Source of the DNA: JAABTL01 sp964465355
GTDB lineage: Bacteria > Deinococcota > Deinococci > Deinococcales > Trueperaceae
Assembly: GCA_964465355.1 (NCBI GenBank)
Contig: CAYXJZ010000113.1
Coordinates: 1-8,986, forward strand
DNA length: 8,986 nucleotides
Reading direction: 5' to 3'
Under the pieces are notes generated by a model. The model was not told the origin of the DNA. It was given only the letters and a program-made list of their open reading frames with translations, and did not search any database. Positions 1-4,703 of the stretch are shown in pieces. The position numbers and the translations under genes are program-made. Within the stretch, counting starts at the first letter, position 1. Each line of letters begins with the position of its first letter.

Positions 1-1
1 G

Positions 2-538
2 GCCACCGTGGTGGAGGCCGATCTGCTCGACTACCCGCTGGCAGAGCCCTGCCAGGTGGTCTCCAACGTGCCCTTCCACCTCAGCACGGCCCTGCTGAGG
101 AAGCTCCTGGCCAACGATCGCTGGACCAGGGCGGTGCTGCTGTTGCAGTGGGAGGTGGCGAGGCGACGAGCTGGGGTCGGCGGCGCCACCATGATGACGG
201 CGGCCTGGTGGCCCTGGTACGACTTCCGGCTGGTCGAGCGGGTGCCTGCGGAGGCCTTCCGGCCGGTGCCCAGCGTCGACGGCGGCATCCTGCTCATCGA
301 GCGGCGCGCCAGGTCGCTGCTGCCGCGAGGACAGAGGGGCGCCTACCAGGAACTCGTCGAGCGCGTGTTCACGGGCCGTGGACGCGACCTGCGCGACGTG
401 GTCGGGCGGATCGTCGGCAGGCGCATGGCCAGGGCCTGGATGCGGGCCAACGGACTGGCACCCGGGCTGCTGCCGCGGGGCGTGAAGGCGGCGCAGTGGG
501 TGGACCTGTACCTGAGGTGGATCGGACGCGCGGGGTGA
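2..538 (+). CDS. erm: Erm-family 23S rRNA (adenine-N6)-dimethyltransferase, 5' end cut off by window edge
   Basis: The open frame runs in from the left edge and stops at TGA 536-538, leaving 178 residues. Erm enzymes use S-adenosylmethionine to methylate A2058 (E. coli numbering) of 23S rRNA, giving macrolide-lincosamide-streptogramin B resistance. Visible are an acidic stretch V-E-A-D-L-L-D at the start, the catalytic motif N-V-P-F at residues 22-25 (codons 65-76), LLLQWEVARRRAG after it, and FRPVPSVDGG in the centre. These blocks are typical of actinomycete-type Erm proteins, and the QWEVARRRAG block separates them from the related KsgA enzymes. The C-terminal part is rich in Arg, as expected for rRNA binding. 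The S-adenosylmethionine-binding N-terminal third (GxGxG) lies outside the window, so start, promoter and any leader peptide cannot be judged. It converges on vapC, 27 bases away. Family assignment is firm; the exact Erm class is not. Confidence 0.88.
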   Translation, partial: ATVVEADLLDYPLAEPCQVVSNVPFHLSTALLRKLLANDRWTRAVLLLQWEVARRRAGVGGATMMTAAWWPWYDFRLVERVPAEAFRPVPSVDGGILLIERRARSLLPRGQRGAYQELVERVFTGRGRDLRDVVGRIVGRRMARAWMRANGLAPGLLPRGVKAAQWVDLYLRWIGRAG

Positions 539-565
539 TGGTGATCTGGCGTGGCGTCTCGCGGA

Positions 566-994
566 TCAGGGGATGATGAACAACGCATTCTCGGCACACT
601 TCACTGCGGTCGCCACGATCCGTCGATCGAAGGTCGCGAGTCGTGCCTGCAGTGATACGGCGAGATGCAGGAGATGGGTGTCCGTCACCTGAGCGCTGCT
701 GAGGAGCTTGCCTCTGTCGATCTCGGTCCCAAGAAGGCTGACGGAGTCCGCCACGAAGCGGTGGCCACCCACATGGGTCAGGCTCTCCAGGCTCTGGAGA
801 ACGGTAGGCACGGGTTGTGAGTTCGAGTACTTGGGGTGGCTGATGACTCGGACGGCGCCGTTCTGCGTGGTCGGGCTCGACAACCAGTCCTCCACGCCTT
901 CCTGCGCGAACCACAGATGCGCGCGGTCATGGTGCACATGGCTTGGGTCGATCAAGGCGATGAGCACGTTGACATCCAGCAGGAAGCCGCTCAC
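566..994 (-). CDS. vapC: VapC-type PIN-domain ribonuclease toxin
   Basis: This 142-residue protein is a single PIN domain, the toxin half of a type II toxin-antitoxin pair; VapC toxins are Mg2+-dependent RNases that cut tRNA or rRNA. It opens with LLDVNVLIAL, giving the first metal ligand Asp7, and carries Asp105 in QVTDTHLLHLA and Asp123 in ATFDRRI. The usual second acidic position appears as Gln44 in TTQNGAVRV; as I recall, a TxNG motif with Glu or Gln here is common in the COG1848-like subgroup, so loss of activity should not be assumed. The start is GTG 994-992, overlapping the vapB stop as GTGA, with GAGGTG just upstream, so the two genes are translationally coupled. Three 60-base stretches counted in this gene hold 37-38 G+C each, against 47 of 60 in a stretch of the MFS gene, a possible sign of transfer. 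Confidence 0.9.
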   Translation of the reverse strand: MSGFLLDVNVLIALIDPSHVHHDRAHLWFAQEGVEDWLSSPTTQNGAVRVISHPKYSNSQPVPTVLQSLESLTHVGGHRFVADSVSLLGTEIDRGKLLSSAQVTDTHLLHLAVSLQARLATFDRRIVATAVKCAENALFIIP

Positions 995-1218
995 TCCACC
1001 TCATTCAGAAGGGCATTCACTTCCGCGAGCGTTGCGCCAGGCGCTCCATCCCTGACGGGTAGGAGCTTGATGCCGTTGCGATACTCGCTGGACTCCACCC
1101 GGGTCAACGACGCCCTTGCGAGGTCGGACAGGGCTTGCCCGAGGCTCTGCCCTCGACTGTCGGCCAACTGGCGGGCAGCCCTGAGCACGTCGTCATCAAT
1201 CGTGACGGTGGTTCTCAT
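991..1218 (-). CDS. vapB: VapB-type ribbon-helix-helix antitoxin
   Basis: The product is a 75-residue antitoxin, encoded just upstream of its toxin. Residues 1-40 (MRTTVTIDDDVLRAARQLA followed by a second helix ending near LARASL) form a ribbon-helix-helix DNA-binding domain. The tail, KLLPVRDGAPGATLAEVNAL, matches the toxin-binding C terminus usual for antitoxins of this VapC subgroup. I start at ATG 1218-1216 because GGAGG lies four bases upstream (minus strand GGAGGTGTCATG). The ATGs further up would translate this ribosome binding site as Gly-Gly-Gly-Val. The stop overlaps the vapC start by four bases. By family rule the VapBC complex represses its own promoter; short tandem repeats lie just upstream at 1238-1255. 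The lipoprotein gene sits 60 bases upstream on the same strand. Confidence 0.9.
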   Translation of the reverse strand: MRTTVTIDDDVLRAARQLADSRGQSLGQALSDLARASLTRVESSEYRNGIKLLPVRDGAPGATLAEVNALLNEVE

Positions 1219-1237
1219 GACACCTCCACCATGGATC

Positions 1238-1255
1238 ATCACGCATCACGCATCA
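1238..1255 (-). promoter_or_regulatory. Tandem 7-bp repeats upstream of vapB, candidate VapB operator
   Basis: On the plus strand ATCACGC occurs at 1238-1244 and again at 1245-1251, followed by a partial copy ATCA (1252-1255). On the minus strand this reads TGAT-GCGTGAT-GCGTGAT. It lies 20-37 bases upstream of the vapB start. Ribbon-helix-helix antitoxins often bind short repeats in this position, so autoregulation is plausible. A separate inverted repeat, CAGGA (1254-1258) and TCCTG (1266-1270), lies next to it. I see no convincing -10 box here, so the call is tentative. Confidence 0.3.
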
Positions 1256-1278
1256 GGAAGCAAGCTCCTGCGCGACGT

Positions 1279-1683
1279 TCATTCCAACCTGATGAAGCGC
1301 CTGTTCAGATCCTGCAGGATGAGCTCGATGGAGTCGGTGCCGAGGCTGCCGCGGTTGCCGCTGGCCACCAGCGTCGCCACCTGGCCTTGCTGGCTGGCGT
1401 TGAAGCTGAGGATCACGCTGCTGCCGCCCATGACCAGGCTGAGGACCATGGTGCTGTTGGCGTGCAGGGTGACGAAGTTGGGGCCGATGGCGTGGATGCT
1501 GTAGTAGTCGTAGAGGCTGCTCGGCTGGATGCCGATGCCGATCTCGGCGACGGCGGCGATGAGGGTCTGCGCGCTGGTGCGGTACTGGGCGGTGATGCGG
1601 CCGGCCGCGGGGGCACATGCTGTTGCCGCGACGGCGACCACGAGGAAGATGGCGATGGACGTCCTGGCTAGGCGCTTGCGCAT
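1279..1683 (-). CDS. Small putative lipoprotein of unknown function
   Basis: I do not recognise this family. The 134-residue product begins with a typical export signal: MRKRLAR (basic), a hydrophobic stretch SIAIFLVVAVAA (residues 9-20), then A-T-A-C, a weak lipobox that would place a lipidated Cys at residue 23. The Cys is the only one in the protein. The mature part of about 110 residues has alternating hydrophobic runs such as FVTLHANSTMVLSLVM and VILSFNAS, suggesting a small beta-rich domain, and ends in a basic helix LILQDLNRRFIRLE. I chose ATG 1683-1681 because GGAG lies six bases upstream; the ATG at 1695 and the frame extending up to 1761 have no ribosome binding site. It is transcribed away from the membrane-protein operon and toward vapB, without a clear terminator between. 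Confidence 0.6.
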   Translation of the reverse strand: MRKRLARTSIAIFLVVAVAATACAPAAGRITAQYRTSAQTLIAAVAEIGIGIQPSSLYDYYSIHAIGPNFVTLHANSTMVLSLVMGGSSVILSFNASQQGQVATLVASGNRGSLGTDSIELILQDLNRRFIRLE

Positions 1684-1839
1684 CCTGATCTCCATGGCTC
1701 GGATGGGTTCAGCGGACAAGATCGTCGCTGGCCGAAGATGATCCAAGCTAGCACCGGGCACCTAATCCGGACTTAAAACCGTGACGGCCCCTGTCGAGCC
1801 CCGGCGACGGGTCTGTGGTCCTGCCAGGTCGGCGGCGTC

Positions 1840-1876
1840 TTGACGCGCCACATGGATGTGTAGTAAATATACTACC
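1840..1876 (+). promoter_or_regulatory. Promoter with AT-rich palindrome ahead of the membrane protein/XRE operon
   Basis: An inverted repeat GTAGTA-AATA-TACTAC occupies 1860-1875, with perfect 6-bp arms in an AT-rich patch that stands out from the GC-rich surroundings. It contains TATACT (1868-1873), a five-of-six match to the -10 consensus, which would start transcription near 1880 and leave a leader of about 29 bases before ATG 1909. A TTGACG at 1840-1845 looks like a -35 box but is 22 bases from TATACT, too far for normal spacing; paired with a weaker TAAATA (1864-1869) the gap is 18. The palindrome over the -10 box is a candidate operator for the XRE regulator encoded in the operon. This link is inferred. 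Confidence 0.5.
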
Positions 1877-1908
1877 ATATGTCGAACATCGACTCAGGAG
1901 GAACGGCC

Positions 1909-2379
1909 ATGTCCCTACCCCCAGTCAGGGGCGGCTTCGCAGCGATCTACGCCCATCCCTTCTTCGACCGCCTGCAGACCAGAGGCCGTCGCCGTCTTGT
2001 CGCCGTCGCCTACCTGGCCGTGCTCGGGCTGACGGTGGTGCTGGGCGCCGCCACCCGCCACTACGCTGCCGTGCTGGCCATGCTGGTGCCCTTCGCCGTG
2101 GTCGCCGCCCTGCTCGATGGCAGCGTGCGCGGCGTCACCGAGCTGGGGCGGGCGCAGCTCGACGAGCGTCAGCGTGCCCTGCGCGGCTGGGGCTTCGCCC
2201 GTTCCTATCGCACAGGCGCCCTCTTCGGCCTGGCCGGTGGCTTCGCAGTGGCCTCCTTGCTCGACGGCGACAAGGCCATGCTCGGCGCCGTGGTGGTGCT
2301 GGTGCTTGGCCTGGTCATGGGTCTTCCTGCGCTCGGCTTGGCCTGGAGCCTGCCCGACGAAGACGATGCCCAAGGCTGA
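1909..2379 (+). CDS. Small four-helix membrane protein, first gene of an XRE-regulated operon
   Basis: The 156-residue product has about four predicted membrane helices, near residues 30-48, 51-70, 101-119 and 122-147. Between helices 2 and 3 is a charged segment with the pattern ELGRAQLDERQRALRGWGF. An LDER(Q/E)-x-A-x-R loop of this sort occurs in uncharacterised small membrane proteins encoded beside XRE regulators (DUF2178-like); I am unsure of the exact family. ATG 1909 is chosen because AGGAGG lies eight bases upstream, while the ATG at 1879 has no ribosome binding site and would sit at or before the expected transcription start. The 3' end overlaps the regulator gene by 14 bases, so the two are almost certainly cotranscribed. 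Function is unknown; a role in sensing or in membrane stress would be a guess. Confidence 0.75.
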   Translation: MSLPPVRGGFAAIYAHPFFDRLQTRGRRRLVAVAYLAVLGLTVVLGAATRHYAAVLAMLVPFAVVAALLDGSVRGVTELGRAQLDERQRALRGWGFARSYRTGALFGLAGGFAVASLLDGDKAMLGAVVVLVLGLVMGLPALGLAWSLPDEDDAQG

Positions 2380-2623
2380 AGGCGCGGCCTTCCACACCCG
2401 CCTGCCGCTGCTGCGCGTGGAGCGGGGGCTGTCGCGCAGGCAGCTGGCCGATGCGGTGGGCGTGCACTACCAGACGATCGGCTACATCGAGCGCGGGGAG
2501 TACAGCCCAAGCCTCGACCTGGTGCTACGGCTGGCGCGCTACTTCGACCTGCCCGTCGAGGCCCTCTTCTCCCTCGACCCCTTCCCACCCCTTGACGCGG
2601 AGGCGCTGGTGCCGAGGTCATGA
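2366..2623 (+). CDS. XRE-family helix-turn-helix transcriptional regulator
   Basis: This 85-residue protein is essentially one Cro/C1-type helix-turn-helix domain. Residues 12-70 hold the pattern: LPLLRVERGLSRRQLADAVG, then VHYQTIGYIERGEYSPSLDL with the recognition helix, then LRLARYFDLPVEALFSL. The last stretch, FDLPVEALFSL, is characteristic of the short YozG-like regulators that commonly sit beside small membrane-protein genes. The frame is also open upstream, but the start at ATG 2366 gives the normal length for the group and overlaps the preceding gene by only 14 bases; its ribosome binding site is poor (GACGAAGACG), consistent with coupled translation. The stop overlaps the next start as ATGA. 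It has no ligand-binding domain, so any signal would have to come through protein contact or protein level. Its likely site is the palindrome at 1860-1875. Confidence 0.87.
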   Translation: MPKAEGAAFHTRLPLLRVERGLSRRQLADAVGVHYQTIGYIERGEYSPSLDLVLRLARYFDLPVEALFSLDPFPPLDAEALVPRS

Positions 2624-3096
2624 CCAAGGCTGATGCCATGAAGACTCACCCTGGGCAGTCGACCCCGAAGCCCGGATCAGGGCGAGCCGTGCCTTGGCGC
2701 AGGCTGCGTCGCTGGTACCTGCGCCTGATGGGCCTGTTCTACGTCTACGGCGCCGCCGTGCATGCAGCCAACCTGCTGGGCTACGGACCGGAGGCCCCTG
2801 CCGGCCATGAACGCTTCTACCGGGTGTTGGACGTGGTCTACCTGCTGTTCGACGTGGCCACCTCGGTGGGGCTGCTGGCCGGCCAGGTCTGGGGTGTGGC
2901 CTTGCTGCTCACCACCGCCGCCAGCCAGGTCGCGATCTACCTCGGCTTCCTCGACTTCTTCGGCCACGACGCCGCAGAGCGCGCGGCCCTGCTCGGCCTC
3001 GTGACCTTCCATCTGCTGAGTGCGGCGGCCCTTGGGGTCCTGTCGTGGCTCAGCGCCCGCCGGGATCCGGCCGACCCGCCCCCAGCAATGTCTTGA
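2620..3096 (+). CDS. Four-helix membrane protein of unknown family, third gene of the XRE operon
   Basis: I do not recognise the family with confidence. The 158-residue product has a basic N-terminal tail (residues 1-31, with RRLRRWYLR), then four predicted membrane helices near 34-54, 67-86, 90-112 and 121-145, and a short polar tail. A stretch FYRVLDVVYLLFDVATSVGL covers helix 2, and helix 3 begins WGVALLLTTAASQVAIYLGF. The start ATG 2620 overlaps the XRE stop by four bases (ATGA) with GAGG close upstream, so it is the third gene of a coupled operon; an ATG at 2638 is possible but has a weaker site. The 3' end runs 47 bases into the convergent arsR-type gene on the other strand. Confidence 0.75.
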   Translation: MTKADAMKTHPGQSTPKPGSGRAVPWRRLRRWYLRLMGLFYVYGAAVHAANLLGYGPEAPAGHERFYRVLDVVYLLFDVATSVGLLAGQVWGVALLLTTAASQVAIYLGFLDFFGHDAAERAALLGLVTFHLLSAAALGVLSWLSARRDPADPPPAMS

Positions 3097-3415
3097 GCTT
3101 GGCCACCTTCTCGTTCCACATCGTCCTGTAGGTCGCCAGCCAATCGCGGTCCAGCTGCTTCAGGGGGCCTGGGTCGAGCCTGTACCAGCGCTCGGTGCCC
3201 CGCTGCCTTGCGTGGACAAGGCCTGCCGCGCGCAGCACGGACAGATGCCGGCTCACCGCCGGGCGGGAGAGCAGCGGGTAACGCGCAGCCAGGTCACCGG
3301 CGCGCTGCTCGCCGTCCTCGCGCAGGGTGCTGAGCAGGCCGAGCCGGGTCTCGTCGGCCAAGGCACGGAAGGTGTCGGCGAGGGCCACGCTCTGGTGGGG
3401 GCGGTCGGGTGGCAT
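3050..3415 (-). CDS. ArsR/SmtB-family winged-helix repressor without a metal site
   Basis: The 121-residue protein has the standard ArsR winged helix: FRALADETRLGLLSTLRE near residues 16-33, recognition region RPAVSRHLSVLRAAGLV, and wing ARQRGTERWYRL. It has no Cys, so the CxC metal-sensing site of true arsenic or cadmium sensors is absent. The tail, WLATYRTMWNEKVAKLKTLL, is the form seen in ArsR regulators usually paired with an SRPBCC (AHSA1-like) gene; no such gene is next to it here. I chose ATG 3415 because GGAG lies five bases upstream; a GTG at 3433 in the same frame lacks a ribosome binding site but sits near a possible -10 box, so a leaderless longer form cannot be excluded. Its last 47 bases overlap the convergent membrane-protein gene. 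It faces the DUF4287-DUF5655 gene, the likely target. Confidence 0.87.
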   Translation of the reverse strand: MPPDRPHQSVALADTFRALADETRLGLLSTLREDGEQRAGDLAARYPLLSRPAVSRHLSVLRAAGLVHARQRGTERWYRLDPGPLKQLDRDWLATYRTMWNEKVAKLKTLLGAGRPDPGGR

Positions 3416-3433
3416 CAGGGCTCCGTTCGTCAC

Positions 3434-3463
3434 GGGACAGTAACGTAACGATGAGGTTACACT
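3434..3463. promoter_or_regulatory. Divergent promoter and candidate ArsR operator
   Basis: GTAAC (3445-3449) and GTTAC (3456-3460) form a 5-bp inverted repeat around GATGAG, and a third GTAAC copy sits directly before it (3440-3444). On the plus strand, GGGACA (3434-3439) and TACACT (3458-3463) give a possible -35/-10 pair with an 18-base spacer toward the DUF4287 gene, with the repeat lying between and over the boxes. On the minus strand, TACGTT (3447-3442) or TACTGT (3442-3437) could serve as the -10 box for arsR. The layout fits repression of both directions by the ArsR-type protein. The sites are read by eye. Confidence 0.45.
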
Positions 3464-3532
3464 TGGCCGCCAGGCGCGTCAACGCAACGGCTGCGGGAGC
3501 CGGGGCATCGTTCCAGGAGTGGAGGACCCGAG

Positions 3533-3757
3533 ATGAACGCCGTCGACCAGGCCATCCAGACCCAACTGACGAACATCCAGACCAAGACAGGCAGGACGCT
3601 GCCGGAGCTATTCGAATTGCTGGCCGGCTCCGGCTTGGAGAAACACGGCCAGCTCCGTGACTGGCTCAAGGCCGAGCTGGGCCTTGGCCACGGCGACGCC
3701 AACACCTTGGTCCACGTCCACCTTGCCAAGGCGGAGGGGGCGAAGGCGCCTGCCTAG
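3533..3757 (+). CDS. DUF4287 domain, N-terminal half of an amber-interrupted DUF4287-DUF5655 gene
   Basis: The frame encodes 74 residues, MNAVDQAIQTQLTNIQTKTG at the start and LEKHGQLRDWLKAELGLGHG after it, which is the DUF4287 signature. GGAGG lies seven bases before ATG 3533. In homologues this domain is normally followed in the same chain by a DUF5655 domain, about 190 residues in total. Here the frame meets TAG at 3755-3757, directly after KAEGAKAPA, and the DUF5655 part continues in the same frame with no shift. The break therefore lies in the interdomain linker. Possible readings are a nonsense mutation, a sequencing error, a true split into two proteins, or readthrough. The biochemical role of these domains is not established, as far as I know. 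The divergent ArsR-type gene is the likely regulator. Confidence 0.8.
   Translation: MNAVDQAIQTQLTNIQTKTGRTLPELFELLAGSGLEKHGQLRDWLKAELGLGHGDANTLVHVHLAKAEGAKAPA
3755..3757 (+). other. In-frame amber codon between the DUF4287 and DUF5655 domains
   Basis: TAG at 3755-3757 follows GCGCCTGCC and precedes GCCGACCCGGTGGTC. Both flanking domains are in frame 2 of the plus strand, so no insertion or deletion is needed to join them, and a single base change (for example to CAG, GAG or AAG) would restore a chain of about 191 residues. The codons on both sides look like normal high-GC coding sequence. Confidence 0.85.
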
Positions 3758-3766
3758 GCCGACCCG

Positions 3767-4108
3767 GTGGTCGCCGCCCTCGAGGCGATCTACGCCGGGG
3801 GCAAGGCTGCCTTGCGGCCGCTCCAAGACCGGGTCATGTCGTCCATCGCCGGCCTTGGCGACTTCGAGGTGTCGCCGAAGAAGACCTACCTCAGCCTGCG
3901 ACGCAAGAAGCAGTTCGCCATGGTGGGCCCCGGCAGCAAGGGGCGCCTCGAAGTGGGCCTCAACATGAAGGGCGTGGAGGCCGCCGGTCGGCTGGAGGCC
4001 CTGCCTCCGGGCGGCATGTGCCAGTACCGCGTGTTCCTGAGCGCGGAGGAGGAGGTCGACGAGGAGCTGCTCGGCTGGGTGGAGGCGGCCTACCAGGCTG
4101 CCGGCTGA
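3767..4108 (+). CDS. DUF5655 domain, C-terminal half of the amber-interrupted gene
   Basis: This segment encodes the DUF5655 part: AALEAIYAGGKAALRPLQDR, SPKKTYLSLRRKKQFAMVGP, RLEVGLNMKGVEAAGRLEAL and a C-terminal EEEVDEELLGWVEAAYQAAG. The core looks intact, with no further stop or frameshift, which suggests that any inactivation upstream is recent or that the product is still made. If translated separately it would begin at GTG 3767 (113 residues), but I see no ribosome binding site at proper distance; the nearest GGAGG (3733-3737) is about 29 bases away. The same frame is open from 3758. It should be read together with the DUF4287 half as one ancestral gene. It ends 12 bases before the convergent tetR stop. 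Confidence 0.72.
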   Translation: MVAALEAIYAGGKAALRPLQDRVMSSIAGLGDFEVSPKKTYLSLRRKKQFAMVGPGSKGRLEVGLNMKGVEAAGRLEALPPGGMCQYRVFLSAEEEVDEELLGWVEAAYQAAG

Positions 4109-4111
4109 GCG

Positions 4112-4131
4112 GGCCCTCGGCTAGGAGGGCC
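4112..4131. terminator. Hairpin between convergent DUF5655 and tetR genes
   Basis: GGCCCTC (4112-4118) and GAGGGCC (4125-4131) form a perfect 7-bp stem with a six-base loop. The tetR stop codon (TAG on the minus strand, 4123-4121) lies in the loop and the DUF5655 stop ends at 4108. The position suits a shared, bidirectional transcription end, but there is no T-run on either side, so intrinsic termination is unproven. Confidence 0.35.
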
Positions 4132-4636
4132 GTTCACGCAAGACCCACTTGAGCGCAAGGCGGGCCTGCTCGGGCGAACTGCCTTCTGCCACCGTGGTCA
4201 GCGCTGCGCGCCAAGCGCCGATCAGGAGCTCGGGTGCGAGGGACGGCGCCCCGGTGGCCAGTGTCCGCAGGGTCTGGCGCACCACGTCCTGCTCCGTCGG
4301 GGCGGTCGGATCGCTGAGGATGCGCGCCGCCTTGAAGTGGACGGCCGCGTCGAAGCCGACCAGCAGCGCAGCCGCCACACCGGGCCAGCCGCCGCCCACG
4401 GCGCTCCATGCGCCTTCCATGCGGTCGCGCACCCTGCGTTCCATCTCCTGCCGTACCACCTCGAAGAGGCCGAGCTTGGAGCCGAAGTGGTGGTAGATGG
4501 CGCCCGTGGTGGCCCCGGCCCGCCGGGCGATCTCGGTCACGCTGGCCGCGTCGAAGCCCTGGTCCTCGAACTGGGCGATGGCGGCGCTGAGCAAGCGCGC
4601 CTTCACGCTTCCAGGCACCGGGATCCACTCACGCAC
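4121..4636 (-). CDS. TetR/AcrR-family transcriptional repressor
   Basis: The 171-residue protein has the TetR N-terminal DNA-binding domain: RLLSAAIAQFEDQGFDAASV, then TEIARRAGATTGAIYHHFGSK with the recognition helix at about residues 42-56, then LGLFEVV. The remaining 110 or so residues would be the ligand-binding and dimerisation part, including two helical stretches around VAAALLVGFDAAVHF and LLIGAWRAALTTV; at 171 residues it is shorter than the usual 190-220. The start used is GTG 4636-4634, since no ribosome binding site precedes it but a TACGCT box lies six bases upstream, an arrangement compatible with a leaderless transcript. GTG codons at 4618 and 4606 are alternatives. It is divergent from a VOC-family gene across 67 bases, the usual sign that it represses that gene. 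Confidence 0.9.
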   Translation of the reverse strand: MREWIPVPGSVKARLLSAAIAQFEDQGFDAASVTEIARRAGATTGAIYHHFGSKLGLFEVVRQEMERRVRDRMEGAWSAVGGGWPGVAAALLVGFDAAVHFKAARILSDPTAPTEQDVVRQTLRTLATGAPSLAPELLIGAWRAALTTVAEGSSPEQARLALKWVLRERPS

Positions 4637-4642
4637 GAGAAG

Positions 4643-4682
4643 AGCGTAACATGTTGACCTGGAACCGTAATCCGATTATGCT
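4643..4682. promoter_or_regulatory. Divergent tetR / VOC promoters with AACATGTT palindrome
   Basis: For the VOC gene, TTGACC (4654-4659) and TATGCT (4677-4682) are separated by 17 bases, a good sigma-70-type pair that would start transcription near 4689. For tetR, TACGCT reads on the minus strand at 4648-4643, ending six bases before its GTG. A perfect 8-bp palindrome AACATGTT (4648-4655) touches both the VOC -35 box and the tetR -10 box. A TetR dimer bound there could block both promoters. The operator is short for the family, so it may be only the core of a longer site. Confidence 0.6.
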
Positions 4683-4703
4683 CCTCCCATCTGAGGAGGA
4701 ACC

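Noticed and set aside
836..1504. Plus-strand open frame antisense to vapBC and the lipoprotein gene
   Set aside because: It has no ribosome binding site or domain, and the opposite strand encodes clear VapB and VapC proteins.
1879..1908. Upstream ATG extending the first membrane protein by ten residues
   Set aside because: It has no ribosome binding site and lies only five bases after the TATACT box, at or before the expected transcript start; ATG 1909 has AGGAGG at eight bases.
1815..2633. Plus-strand open frame of 272 codons over the membrane/XRE genes
   Set aside because: The product is a low-complexity Arg/Pro/Ala shadow; the other two plus-strand frames carry recognisable proteins with coupled overlaps.
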